From NCBI GenBank assembly GCA_000828975.1, contig AP014683.1, forward strand, positions 3,181,700 to 3,245,699: 64,000 bases of DNA. Direction: 5' to 3'. Made by a program: the position numbers and the translations under genes. This DNA is from Burkholderiales bacterium GJ-E10. Lineage in GTDB: Bacteria; Pseudomonadota; Gammaproteobacteria; Burkholderiales; Burkholderiaceae_F. The notes under the pieces are model-generated. The model saw nothing but the letters and a program-made list of their open reading frames with translations, did not search any database and was not told the origin of the DNA. Below are positions 40,954 to 49,496 of the stretch, piece by piece (position 1 is the first letter of the stretch; each line of letters opens with the position of its first letter).

Positions 40954-42110
40954 CGTCCGCGGTCGTCCCCTTTTCCGTCGCCGACCACGAAGCGGGGCTG
41001 GCCCGATATGCCGCCCGTTCGGACGCGACACGGGGGCGTGTGCATGCCGAGGATCCTCCGGCATCGCGGACCCAGTTCCAGCGCGATCGCGACCGGATCA
41101 TCCATTCGACGGCATTCCGGCGTCTCGAGTACAAGACCCAGGTCTTCGTCAACCACGAAGGCGATCTCTTCCGTACGCGCCTGACCCATTCGCTCGAGGT
41201 GGCGCAGATCGCCCGTTCGGTGGCACGCAGCCTGCGCGTCAACGAGGATCTGGTCGAGGCGATTTCCCTCGCGCACGATCTCGGCCATACGCCCTTCGGC
41301 CACGCCGGGCAGGACGCCCTCAACGAGTGCATGCGGCCGTTCGGCGGATTCGAACACAACCTGCAGTCGTTGCGGGTCGTCGACGTCCTCGAGGAGCGCT
41401 ACGGCGCATTCGACGGCTTGAACCTCTGCTTCGAGACGCGCGAGGGCATCCTCAAGCATTGCTCTCCCGACAATGCGCGCCAGCTCGGCGCGGTTGCAGA
41501 GCGCTTCCTGCTGCGCCGGCAGTCGACGATCGAAGCGCAGATCGCGAACCTCGCCGACGAGATCGCCTACAACAATCACGACATCGACGACGGCCTCCGA
41601 TCCGGCCTGCTGCAGCCCGAACGCCTCGACGAGGTGCCGCTGTATGCCCGCCACCGGGAAGCGGTGATGGCCGGGATGCCGGGAATCAGTCCGCGCCGGG
41701 CCGTCCATGAAACCGTGCGCCACATCATCGACACCCTGGTCCGCGACCTGACCCAGGAAACCGCCCGGCGCATCGACGAGGCACGCCCGACGAGCGTCGA
41801 CGAGGTACGCAACGCAGCGCCCCTGGTCGCGTTCTCGGGTTCCGTTCGCGACGAGCAGGACGAACTCAAGTCGTTCCTGTTCGCGAACCTGTACCGTCAT
41901 CCGCAAGTGATGCGCATGACGATGAAGGCCCGCCGCATCGTCGGCGATCTGTTCGCGGCGTTCCAGGAGGAACCCCGTCTGCTTCCGGTGGAGCACTGCG
42001 AACGTGTGCAGCGCGAGGGGCCGAGGGCGATCGCCGACTACATCGCCGGGATGACCGACCGCTACGCGATCCGGGAGCATCGGCGGCTCTTCGCCATTGG
42101 CGAGTTCTAG
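40950..42110 (+). CDS. dgt: deoxyguanosinetriphosphate triphosphohydrolase-like protein
   Basis: A 386-residue HD-domain protein. The metal ligands are His in [17 protein letters not shown] and the HD pair in [33 protein letters not shown] supplies another HD-superfamily Asp. These enzymes split dNTP to deoxynucleoside and triphosphate; the type-2 subfamily next to aroB differs from E. coli Dgt in substrate preference. It is co-translated with aroB. Confidence 0.92.
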   Translation: MTSAVVPFSVADHEAGLARYAARSDATRGRVHAEDPPASRTQFQRDRDRIIHSTAFRRLEYKTQVFVNHEGDLFRTRLTHSLEVAQIARSVARSLRVNEDLVEAISLAHDLGHTPFGHAGQDALNECMRPFGGFEHNLQSLRVVDVLEERYGAFDGLNLCFETREGILKHCSPDNARQLGAVAERFLLRRQSTIEAQIANLADEIAYNNHDIDDGLRSGLLQPERLDEVPLYARHREAVMAGMPGISPRRAVHETVRHIIDTLVRDLTQETARRIDEARPTSVDEVRNAAPLVAFSGSVRDEQDELKSFLFANLYRHPQVMRMTMKARRIVGDLFAAFQEEPRLLPVEHCERVQREGPRAIADYIAGMTDRYAIREHRRLFAIGEF

Positions 42111-42133
42111 TTTCGGCGCTCCCCGCGTTTCCC

Positions 42134-42832
42134 GTGGCCCGCCTGTCGCGCTTGTCGATTCCGGGATTTCCGCACCACGTCGTGCAGCGTGCGATCGACC
42201 GCCGCACGGCCTTTCTCGACGAAGCGGATTTCCGCGCCATGCTCGGCGATCTTGCCGACGCCTGCGATCAGGAGGCCGTGTCGGTGCATGCCTATGTCCT
42301 GATGCCGGATCATTTCCATCTCGTCTGCACGCCGGAAGGCCCGAGTTCGCTGAGCCGCGCCATGCAGGCGGTCGGCCGTCGGTACGTCCGCCGGTTCAAT
42401 CGGCGCCATGCGCGCAATGGGGCGTTGTGGGAGGGACGGTTTCGTTGCACCGTGCTCGATGCCGACGACTATCTCCTGGACGTCATGCGGTACGTCGAAA
42501 CCGAGCCGGCGCGCTCCGCGCTCCTGGGCGATGCTGCGGCGTATCCATGGTCCAGCATGGCGCATCACCTGGGGATGCGTGTCGATCCCTTGATCCGGGA
42601 CGCGCCGCGGTTCTGGGCGCTGGGCAACACGCCCTTCGAGCGGCAGGCGGCATACGGCAGGTTATGCGCGGTGCCGATGGATGCCGAGCGCATGCAGCGG
42701 ATCCGGGAAGCGACCCATCACGGCTGGCCCTTGGGATCGCCGCAGTTCGTCGCAGGCCTGGCCGAAAAGACCTCGCGGCGGCTGACGCCGATGACGCCCG
42801 GCCGGCCGCGCCTCCGGGAGCCGGGGTCATGA
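42134..42832 (+). CDS. REP-associated tyrosine transposase (RAYT)
   Basis: A 232-residue Y1 HUH nuclease-like protein. The HUH pair lies in MPDHFHLVC (about 57-65), the catalytic Tyr in VGRRYVRRFNRRH and the family motif NGALWEGRFR follows. RAYTs are domesticated single-copy relatives of the IS200/IS605 transposase, tied to REP palindromes rather than to their own ends. It starts at a GTG (42134), 23 bases after dgt, and overlaps the MFS gene by four bases, so it is part of the local transcript. No flanking insertion-sequence ends are visible. Confidence 0.85.
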   Translation: MARLSRLSIPGFPHHVVQRAIDRRTAFLDEADFRAMLGDLADACDQEAVSVHAYVLMPDHFHLVCTPEGPSSLSRAMQAVGRRYVRRFNRRHARNGALWEGRFRCTVLDADDYLLDVMRYVETEPARSALLGDAAAYPWSSMAHHLGMRVDPLIRDAPRFWALGNTPFERQAAYGRLCAVPMDAERMQRIREATHHGWPLGSPQFVAGLAEKTSRRLTPMTPGRPRLREPGS

Positions 42833-44205
42833 ACGCGGGCCGGCCGCCGCCGCGCGCGCCCGCATGGCTTCAGCGCTTTGCGCCGCCCCCGACCGACCTG
42901 CTGCAGGATCCGCTGTACCGCCGGCTCTGGTCTTCGATCCTGCTCAGCGCCTTCGCCAACCAGATCATCCTGCTGGCGATTCCCCTGACCGCCGCCACGC
43001 TTCTGGGCGCAAGCCCCACCCAGATGGGATGGCTGACGGCGATGGAGACGGTTCCGTTCGCGCTGTTTTCGCTCCCGGTGGGCGTGTGGCTCGATCGCGT
43101 GCGCAAACTGCCGGTGTACGTGGCGGGCGAATTGCTGCTGGGACTGGCGGTGGGCACGGTCCCGTTGGCGTGGCACCGGGGTTGGCTGGCGATGCCGTGG
43201 CTCTATTTCGTGGCCTTCGTGCTCGGCGCGATCTACACGACCTCGGGCAGCGCGGGGCAGATCGTGCTGACCCAGATCGTGCCTCGCGACCGGCTGGTCG
43301 AGGCGCACGCGAAAAACGCGCTGGCGTACTCGACGTCCGAAGTGGCGGGGCCGGCGGCGGCCGGCGCCCTGATCAAGCTGACGGGAGCACCGCTGGCGTT
43401 GCTCGCCGACGTCGTGTTGCTATTGGGGTCGGCGGCGATCCTGCGTGGCATCCGCGTGCAGGAAGGCGAGCGGCATCCGGGCCGGCACTTCTGGCGATCG
43501 ATGCGGGCCGGTCTGGGGTTCGTGGCGACACACCGCCTGCTGGTCGCGATGGCGATTTTCGTCGGCGGCTTTCAGTTCTGCTATCAGGGCGCCCTGGTCG
43601 TGCAGATCCTCTTTGCGACCCGCGTGCTGGGCCTGTCGGGAAACCAGGTCGGGCTGTGCTACGTCGCCCTCGGTGTCGGGACGGTCGTGGCGAGCTCGCT
43701 CGGGCACCGCATCGCCGAACGCATCGGACCCGGACCGGCGCTGCTGCTCGGCATCGCAATCTGCGGGGTCGGCTGGAGCCTGCTGGCGGCGGCGCCGACG
43801 GGTGCGGCCGGCGTCCTGGCCTTCACGGTCACCCTGAGCTGCTTCGGCGCCGGCGCGGTGCTGCTGTTCATCAACTTCCTGGCCTTGCGGCAGGCGGTGA
43901 CGCCGACCCCCATGCTGGGGCGCATGACCACCACGATGCGCTGGCTGATCCTGGTTCCCGGGATCCCTGGTGCCTTGGCAAGCGGCTGGATCGGCCAGCA
44001 TGTCGGCCTGCGCACGGCGCTGGCGGTGTTCGGCATTCTTGCTCTGACCCTGGCGGCATTGGGGTACCGCCATCCCGTCCTGCGCACGACCCGCCGTCTT
44101 CCCGTCATCGATCATGACATGACGAATGCAGAAGCCGCCCCCCCTCTCCCGCACGCGGGAGAGGGCGGGGGTGACGGTGCGCGCAGATCAGCGAGTTCGG
44201 CATAG
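42829..44205 (+). CDS. MFS transporter
   Basis: A 458-residue inner-membrane protein with about 12 hydrophobic segments and the MFS loop motif GVWLDRVRKLPVYVAGE after the second one. It resembles drug/efflux exporters of the enterobactin exporter-like group; the substrate is unknown. The last 35 codons run through a palindromic repeat (APPLPHAGEGGGD), so the C terminus appears to have been replaced or extended by repeat insertion. Confidence 0.8.
   Translation: MNAGRPPPRAPAWLQRFAPPPTDLLQDPLYRRLWSSILLSAFANQIILLAIPLTAATLLGASPTQMGWLTAMETVPFALFSLPVGVWLDRVRKLPVYVAGELLLGLAVGTVPLAWHRGWLAMPWLYFVAFVLGAIYTTSGSAGQIVLTQIVPRDRLVEAHAKNALAYSTSEVAGPAAAGALIKLTGAPLALLADVVLLLGSAAILRGIRVQEGERHPGRHFWRSMRAGLGFVATHRLLVAMAIFVGGFQFCYQGALVVQILFATRVLGLSGNQVGLCYVALGVGTVVASSLGHRIAERIGPGPALLLGIAICGVGWSLLAAAPTGAAGVLAFTVTLSCFGAGAVLLFINFLALRQAVTPTPMLGRMTTTMRWLILVPGIPGALASGWIGQHVGLRTALAVFGILALTLAALGYRHPVLRTTRRLPVIDHDMTNAEAAPPLPHAGEGGGDGARRSASSA
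44142..44165. repeat. REP-like palindrome inside the 3' end of the MFS gene
   Basis: An 11-base perfect stem (CCCTCTCCCGC with GCGGGAGAGGG) and a two-base loop. The CCCTCTCCC...GGGAGAGGG core is a very common dispersed palindrome in GC-rich proteobacteria. It is 1.3 kb from a RAYT gene, whose substrate such palindromes usually are. It may also end transcription of the MFS gene, since the convergent amidotransferase gene overlaps it. Confidence 0.5.
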
Positions 44206-44889
44206 CAGGTACTCCAACACGCTTCCCATCAAGGCATCGATCTCTTCATATCGTTGCGAGGACCGGATCGCCTCCGCGCTCTGGATCGTCGGGACGCCGG
44301 GAATCAGCTCGTTCGCACAGCCTTCCATCAATGCCTGTGCGCTGGCCGGCGTCGTTTCCAGATGGAACTGCAATCCGATCACCCGCGCCCCAAACTGAAA
44401 CGCCTGGTGCGCGCAGTGCGCCGATCGTGCCAGATGAATCGCGCCGGGTGGCAGGGCGAAGGTTTCCCCGTGCCAGTGGAACGCCCAGAACCGGTCGGGA
44501 AAACGGAAGGTGTCGGCGCCCGCCGGCGGCGGCACTCCCTCGACCGGGAACCAGCCGATTTCCGGAACGGGATTGCGGGTCACGCGCGCTCCGAGCGCGT
44601 CGGCAATCAGCTGCGCCCCGAGGCAGATGCCGAGCACGGCCGTTCCCCCATCGATCGCTGCGCGCAGGAATTGCTTCTCCGGGCGCAGCCACGGCAGGTG
44701 CGCCTCGTCGTTGACGCTCATCGACCCGCCCATGGCGATGAGGAGATCCGCATCGCTTGACGCCGGCAGCGCCGGATCCTCATAGAGCCGCGTCGTGCGG
44801 ATCTCCGCGCCCAGCGCGGCAAGACGCGGCGCCATGCTGCCGATGCCCTCGAAGGGTTCGTGTTGCAGGACGTGGATTCGAAGGGTCAT
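44188..44889 (-). CDS. class I glutamine amidotransferase domain protein
   Basis: A 233-residue free-standing glutaminase-fold protein related to the GMP synthase amidotransferase. The triad is Cys in LGICLGAQLIADAL (about 88), His in VIGLQFHLETT (about 173) and Glu two residues later. Its acceptor partner is unknown. It converges on the MFS gene with a short overlap and is followed upstream by selD on the same strand, 36 bases away. Confidence 0.85.
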   Translation of the reverse strand: MTLRIHVLQHEPFEGIGSMAPRLAALGAEIRTTRLYEDPALPASSDADLLIAMGGSMSVNDEAHLPWLRPEKQFLRAAIDGGTAVLGICLGAQLIADALGARVTRNPVPEIGWFPVEGVPPPAGADTFRFPDRFWAFHWHGETFALPPGAIHLARSAHCAHQAFQFGARVIGLQFHLETTPASAQALMEGCANELIPGVPTIQSAEAIRSSQRYEEIDALMGSVLEYLLCRTR

Positions 44890-44925
44890 GGCGTAGTGCC
44901 GCCTTTCGGTTGGAAACGCTGCCGG

Positions 44926-45993
44926 TCAGGCCGTTGCGCATGCGATGGTCAGCTTCCCCGGGCCGACCTCGTCCAGGACTTCGCCGCACTCGACCGCCGC
45001 CTCGAATCCGTGCTTGCGGAAAACCGCCAGCACCCGATCCACCGCCGACGGCGCGCAGCTCACGAGCAGACCGCCGCTGGTCTGGGGGTCGGTGAGCAGC
45101 GCGCGGTCGACCTCGGAAAACCCGGCGGGCAAGTGCACGTCCGCGCCGTAGCTCGCCCAATTGCGCGCCGACGCGCCGGTGGTGTGTCCCTGCTGCGCCA
45201 GGTCTCGCACCCCTGGCAGCAAGGGTACGCGCGCCCAGTCGATCCGCACCGGGTGGTGGGCGCCGCGCGCCAGTTCGAGCGCGTGTCCCGCAAGGCCGAA
45301 TCCGGTGACATCCGAGAGCGCATGCACGCCATCGATTTCCGCGAGTTCGGGGCCGGGCGTATTCAAGCGCGTGGTGGTTTCGATCATGCGTGCGTAGGCG
45401 TCTGCCGGCAAGGCGTCCTTCTTCAGGGCTGCCGAATACACGCCCACGCCCAGCGGCTTGCCCAGCACGATCCGGTCGCCCGGACGGGCGCCGCTGTTGC
45501 GCTGGACGCGGTCCGGGTGCACGAGGCCGAGCGCCACCAGGCCGTAGATCGGTTCCACCGAATCGATGGTGTGCCCGCCCGCGATCGGGATCCCGGCCGC
45601 ACGGCACACCTGCTGTCCACCCTCGAGGATCCCCCGGATCGTTGCCACCGGCAGTTCCTTGATCGGCATGGCGACGATGGCCAGCGCGAAAATGGGTCGC
45701 GCGCCCATCGCATAGATGTCGGAGATCGCGTTGGTCGCTGCGATGCGGCCGAAATCGAAGGGGTCGTCGACGATCGGCATGAAGAAGTCGGTCGTCGCGA
45801 CGATGGCCTGTTCCTCATTGAGGCGGTAGACCGCCGCGTCGTCGGACGTTTCGATCCCGACCAGCAGCTCGGGGGGAATCGGCATCTGCACGGTGTCGCG
45901 CAGGATCTCGGAGAGCACCCCCGGCGCGATCTTGCAGCCGCAGCCGCCGCCGTGCGACAGGGAGGTCAGGCGGGGCGGATGGTTTTCGCTCAC
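44926..45993 (-). CDS. selD: selenide, water dikinase (selenophosphate synthetase)
   Basis: Makes selenophosphate from selenide and ATP. About 355 residues: the catalytic motif SHGGGCGCKIAPG with Cys (not selenocysteine) in the active position, ATP-binding ETSDDAAVYRLN, TTDFFMPIVDDPFDFGRIAATNAISDIYAMGA and the glycine-rich LTDPQTSGGLLVSC. I chose the GTG at 45993, which overlaps the upstream stop as GTGA and gives normal family length; an ATG at 46026 adds 11 residues. Co-translation with senB suggests the selenoneine-pathway copy sometimes called senC. Confidence 0.92.
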   Translation of the reverse strand: MSENHPPRLTSLSHGGGCGCKIAPGVLSEILRDTVQMPIPPELLVGIETSDDAAVYRLNEEQAIVATTDFFMPIVDDPFDFGRIAATNAISDIYAMGARPIFALAIVAMPIKELPVATIRGILEGGQQVCRAAGIPIAGGHTIDSVEPIYGLVALGLVHPDRVQRNSGARPGDRIVLGKPLGVGVYSAALKKDALPADAYARMIETTTRLNTPGPELAEIDGVHALSDVTGFGLAGHALELARGAHHPVRIDWARVPLLPGVRDLAQQGHTTGASARNWASYGADVHLPAGFSEVDRALLTDPQTSGGLLVSCAPSAVDRVLAVFRKHGFEAAVECGEVLDEVGPGKLTIACATA

Positions 45994-46982
45994 GAAACGT
46001 TTCCTTCCATGCGATGTTGCAGACATTGCGCCACCAGGCGGCGAAGTCGGCGTTGTTCCTCGGCCGGCTCGAATCGCGGCGCGCGCAGGTGGCCCTCGCG
46101 CGCCAGTTCCGCCAGCCACTCCGGTTCGTCGCGGCAGCGCACGAGCAGGTTCCGCAGGGCCGCGGCGTCGCCGACCGGGAAATATCCGGCATAGTCCCTG
46201 CCCAGCATACCGACATTTCCCGGAATGTCGGACGCAAGCACGGGGGTGCCGCTGCGGATCGCCTCGAGGATCACGTGCGCGCCGCCCTCCATCCGACTGG
46301 GATGGACGAGCACATGCGCGCGCTGGATGCGCCGTAACGTTTCCCGGTGCGGCAGCGCGCCCAGCCAGCGGTACGCGGGACATTCCGCCATGGCCGCGCG
46401 CGCCTGGCTCTCCAGGTCCGGGCTCAGGGCCGCACCGATGTGGTCGAGCGCGATGTCGCGACGGTCGCGCAGCAGGCGGGCCGCCGCGAAATAGGTCTGC
46501 GGCGATTTTTCGTCGCGCAGATGTCCGACCATCAGCGCGCGCAGACGTACCGAGGTCTTGGCCAGCGTCGCGCGTTTGCCGCCGGACTGATAGATCACGG
46601 AGGTCCTGGCGCGCAGCGCCGCAGGCAGCGCGTCCGCGCCGTTCTCCTGCAGGACGATCAGCGCATCGGCGCGTTGCAGTGAATGCTGCGCGCTTTCGTC
46701 GTGATGAATGTCGCGGTAGAGATCCGTTCCGGTGAGTGCGACGATCAGCGGGCCGGCACGGTGCGCGTCGCGCGCTGCAGCCCAGGCGGCGATGGACGGC
46801 GCCGAGCGGCGGGCGTGCAGCGCGATGAGCACATCGACCGGCTCGCCCCGCCAGGTCTGCAGGATCTGCGTGCGGAATTGCGGCGCCAGCATCCGCGCCC
46901 AACGTACGGCGGTGCGCCAGTTGCCGTTGTTCGTTTCCGGCGCGGCGGGAGTTACGATGCCGACGGTGAGGCGGGGGTGCAT
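45990..46982 (-). CDS. senB: TIGR04348-type glycosyltransferase, probable selenosugar synthase SenB
   Basis: A 330-residue GT-B glycosyltransferase opening MHPRLTVGIVTPAAPETNNG, with NWRTAVRWARML in the acceptor half and HPSRMEGGAHVILEAIRSGTPVLASDIPGNVGML as the nucleotide-sugar site (about 227-260). This family, found next to selD, has been shown to join selenophosphate and a UDP-sugar into a selenosugar for selenoneine synthesis. The partner selenoneine synthase SenA (EgtB-like) is not in the window. Identification rests on recalled family features plus the overlap with selD. Confidence 0.75.
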   Translation of the reverse strand: MHPRLTVGIVTPAAPETNNGNWRTAVRWARMLAPQFRTQILQTWRGEPVDVLIALHARRSAPSIAAWAAARDAHRAGPLIVALTGTDLYRDIHHDESAQHSLQRADALIVLQENGADALPAALRARTSVIYQSGGKRATLAKTSVRLRALMVGHLRDEKSPQTYFAAARLLRDRRDIALDHIGAALSPDLESQARAAMAECPAYRWLGALPHRETLRRIQRAHVLVHPSRMEGGAHVILEAIRSGTPVLASDIPGNVGMLGRDYAGYFPVGDAAALRNLLVRCRDEPEWLAELAREGHLRAPRFEPAEEQRRLRRLVAQCLQHRMEGNVS

Positions 46983-47202
46983 GGCGCGGTTTATAGCGCA
47001 TGGTGCCAGCGGCTGCGGGCGCCGGAAGGCGCTCGGTAGTCCCCCCGCGGGATGACCATGCGACAGCCATGGTTCTCCTGCCCGATGGGATTGCACCGGA
47101 GTACGCTGTCCGCTCGCCGTCGGAATTGGCGGCGGCGAAGAGCTGCAAGCCGCATGCAATGCGGGTTGCTGCACGATGAACGCCTTCCAGAGGAGCACCA
47201 GC

Positions 47203-47658
47203 ATGAACGGAATCCTTCGAAGTAGCCGTTTCCCCTTTTCCGCCGTCGCGTCCGCCGCCTTGGCGATTTCGTTGGCCGGCGGGTTCGCATTGCAGCCCGG
47301 CGTCGCGCTTGCCGCGCAATCGCAGGTCGTTCTGAGCGGCGCGCAGGAAGTGCCGCCGGTCCATACCGCGGCATCCGGGCACGGAACGATCACGGTCGAC
47401 GACGACGGCTCGGTGCGCGGCAGCGTCATGGTGACGGGGATGGACGCCACCATGGCGCACATCCATATCGGCGCGCCCGGCACCAACGGCCGGCACATCA
47501 TCGACCTCGAAAGCAGCGGCGGCGGCACCTGGTCCGTTCCCGCGGGCGCGCGGCTCACGTCCAAGCAGATGACCGAGTACAAGGCCGGCGATCTGTACAT
47601 CAACGTGCACAGCGACCAGTACATGGGCGGGGAGATCCGCGGGCAGTTGAAGCCCTGA
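47203..47658 (+). CDS. secreted CHRD domain protein
   Basis: A 151-residue exported protein: signal peptide (ASAALAISLAGGFALQPGVALAAQ) and one CHRD domain (VVLSGAQEVPPVHTAASGHGTITVDDDG ... AHIHIGAPGTNG ... LYINVHSDQYMGGEIRGQL). CHRD domains bind ligands in chordin and occur in many bacterial secreted proteins of unknown role. The ATG at 47203 has AGAGGAG upstream; an earlier ATG at 47176 adds nine residues. It is divergent from senB-selD. Confidence 0.85.
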   Translation: MNGILRSSRFPFSAVASAALAISLAGGFALQPGVALAAQSQVVLSGAQEVPPVHTAASGHGTITVDDDGSVRGSVMVTGMDATMAHIHIGAPGTNGRHIIDLESSGGGTWSVPAGARLTSKQMTEYKAGDLYINVHSDQYMGGEIRGQLKP

Positions 47659-47792
47659 GAAGGGTTTTCGACCCAGGAGCGTGCGGGGCGTCATGACGCT
47701 GCGGGCGGACCGGACGTCCGCCCGCGCGCGGGTCGGGCTGGGCCGGCCGGGATTTGTGGTATCAACTTCTCCAGGGTGCTCAAGGAGAAGAA

Positions 47793-48047
47793 ATGGATCC
47801 GCTCGACCGTCTCAACCGCTGGCTCGATCACTGGGCGCCGGTGCCCGCTGCGCCGGACTGGAGCGCGCACGCATTTCACTGGCGCAAACGCCGGTTCCTC
47901 GGCGCGGAAAGCGGTGAACTCGTCGCGGTGGACCGCATCGCGCGCATCGAAGCGGGAGATCTGCTCGGGGTCGACGTCCAGAAGGCCGCGATTCTCCGCA
48001 ACACCGAGCAGTTCGTGCGCGGACTGCCGGCGAATCATGTGCTGCTT
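47793..48047 (+). pseudogene. DUF815 AAA ATPase gene, N-terminal part (split by IS110-family element)
   Basis: The first 85 residues of a DUF815-type ATPase (MDPLDRLNRWLDHWAPVPAA ... VRGLPANHVLL), with an AAGGAG ribosome site. The frame stops just after entering the insertion sequence. The missing next residues, TGARGTGKSSLVRACL (the Walker A loop), resume at 49497. Joined, the two parts give about 293 residues, the normal family length. Confidence 0.85.
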
Positions 48048-48062
48048 ATATGGACGCCTCCC

Positions 48063-48347
48063 TTGTGTCAAGCGAAGTCTTGAAGTTCTGGTATGGCGGT
48101 TCAACTGCGGTCTTATATCCGGCCTGTTCGTGCGGTTCGGATGTAATTCCGCCGCTGGCCTTGATGGTCATTCGCGAGGTCGGATCCCATCTCACCACAG
48201 GGCTTTGCGTGAAGCTTGCCCGAGCAGCGCATCGGATTTTCCGACCCACGGTCTGGCCGCTTGCCATCACCTCGTCAACTTCTCTCGCACACTCGTTTTG
48301 GCATCTGCCATTGTTTGTTGGTTATTTACCCTTCGGGGAAGCCGTAT
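48063..48347 (-). ncRNA. candidate guide (bridge/seeker) RNA region of the IS1111-type element
   Basis: The 285 bases between the transposase stop and the left inverted repeat hold no plausible gene. In the IS1111 group the RNA that guides target choice is encoded in the non-coding end downstream of the recombinase gene, which is this stretch on the minus strand. I infer the RNA from position; I did not fold it or mark its loops. Confidence 0.45.
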
Positions 48348-49373
48348 TCAGGCCGCCACGGGTGCGCTCGCCTTCCAGCTCGCGTCATAAGCGCGCCCGT
48401 GCCGGATTAATGCCCAGGCTGTTCTTGCAGTCTTGTTGGCCCATGCAACCGCAGCGACGTTCGTCGGTCGGCGCTCCAGGATCTTGGTGAACCATTCGGT
48501 GCGACTCTTCGATATTGCCACCGCGTGCGCACCGCTGATGAGCAGCGTGCGCAGATACGGGTCGCCGCGCTTGGTGATGCCGCCCATGCGAACCTTGCCG
48601 CCGGTCCCCTGATGACCCGGGCTCAGCCCCAGGCTGGCGGCAAACTCCCGCCCGTTGCGCCAGGCCTTGCCATCGCCCAGAACGGCCGCCAGGGCGGTCG
48701 CCCCCAAGACACCCACGCCCGGGATCTGGCGCAGCGCCTTGGCCGTCTCTGAGCTCTTTTGTACGGCGGCAATCTCGCCTTCGGCCACCTCGATGTTGTG
48801 CGCGATCTCCTTGAGCGTTCGCTGCAACTCATCGACCAGACGCACCATCAGCTCCGGCAAGCTCTCGTTAAATTGGGCGCGGCGCTCGGCCAGCACACGC
48901 AAGCCCGCATGGCGCCCTTGCGGCAGCACCACCCCGAACTCATACATCAGTCCCCGGAGCATGTTGACGGTCGCTGTCTGCGTGGTGATCCAATGCGACC
49001 TGATCCGGTGCAGCGACTGGATGGCTTGCTGGTCACAGCTCTTGATCGGAACGCGCCGGATATCCTCGTGCGAGGCCGCGACCCAGATTGCTCGCGCATC
49101 GGCGGCATCATCCTTGTTGCCGCGCACGAACGCACGCACCTGCTTGGCGGGCAGCAACTCGGGCTCATGACCCATCGCGACAAGACGGCGGGCCCAATGG
49201 TGGGCACCCCCACAAGCCTCCATCACGATCCTGGCCGGCTGAAGCTGTGCGAAGAACTCCGAGAGCTTGGCGCGGCTGAGCTTCTTACGGTGGATCTCCC
49301 CGCTGGCGGGATCAACCCAATGAACCTGGAATACATGCTTGGCAAGATCCACTGCATAGGTTGTAGCATCCAT
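48348..49373 (-). CDS. IS110-family (IS1111 group) transposase
   Basis: A 341-residue recombinase: N-terminal RuvC-like DEDD domain (ATTYAVDLAKHVFQVHW, MEACGGAHHWARRL, KDDAADARAIWVAA) and C-terminal transposase_20 domain (LRQIPGVGVLGATALAAVLGDG, LGLSPGHQGTGGKVRMGGITKRG) with the conserved Ser region. The ATG at 49373 is in the family position (MDATTYAVDLAK); an upstream open frame is spurious. The reading frame is intact. Confidence 0.92.
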   Translation of the reverse strand: MDATTYAVDLAKHVFQVHWVDPASGEIHRKKLSRAKLSEFFAQLQPARIVMEACGGAHHWARRLVAMGHEPELLPAKQVRAFVRGNKDDAADARAIWVAASHEDIRRVPIKSCDQQAIQSLHRIRSHWITTQTATVNMLRGLMYEFGVVLPQGRHAGLRVLAERRAQFNESLPELMVRLVDELQRTLKEIAHNIEVAEGEIAAVQKSSETAKALRQIPGVGVLGATALAAVLGDGKAWRNGREFAASLGLSPGHQGTGGKVRMGGITKRGDPYLRTLLISGAHAVAISKSRTEWFTKILERRPTNVAAVAWANKTARTAWALIRHGRAYDASWKASAPVAA

Positions 49374-49496
49374 CGTGGGGCCTCCGTCATCGAGTGGTTG
49401 CGAGAACCTCCACTTTGGCACTTGATGCCGTTGCACGCGAGGCCCCCCGATCAAGCAGCTTGGGAGCGCGGCGAAGGTGGGAGGCGTCCATACCAT

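Larger units (their letters stand above)
48047..49496 (-). mobile_element. IS110-family element, IS1111 group
   Basis: About 1,450 bases inserted between the codons of a DUF815 gene. A CT dinucleotide flanks both sides (48045-48046 and 49497-49498), and one copy restores the reading frame, as expected for IS110 elements, which recombine at a shared core without a longer duplication. Inverted repeats TATGGACGCCTCCC (48049-48062) and its complement (49479-49492) lie a few bases inside, the subterminal position typical of the IS1111 group. The long non-coding end (about 300 bases) is downstream of the transposase. Confidence 0.85.

Noticed and set aside
42134-42832. The tyrosine transposase as a complete IS200/IS605 element
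   Set aside because: No tnpB, no flanking subterminal hairpins and tight overlap with neighbouring genes; it fits a RAYT.
45900-45960. SelD as a selenocysteine enzyme
   Set aside because: The active position is read as a normal Cys codon (GGGCGCK); no in-frame TGA occurs there.
44926-47694. A 922-codon open frame running through selD and upstream of it
   Set aside because: Only its last 355 codons are SelD; the rest is antisense or off-frame to senB and the CHRD gene, a product of high GC.
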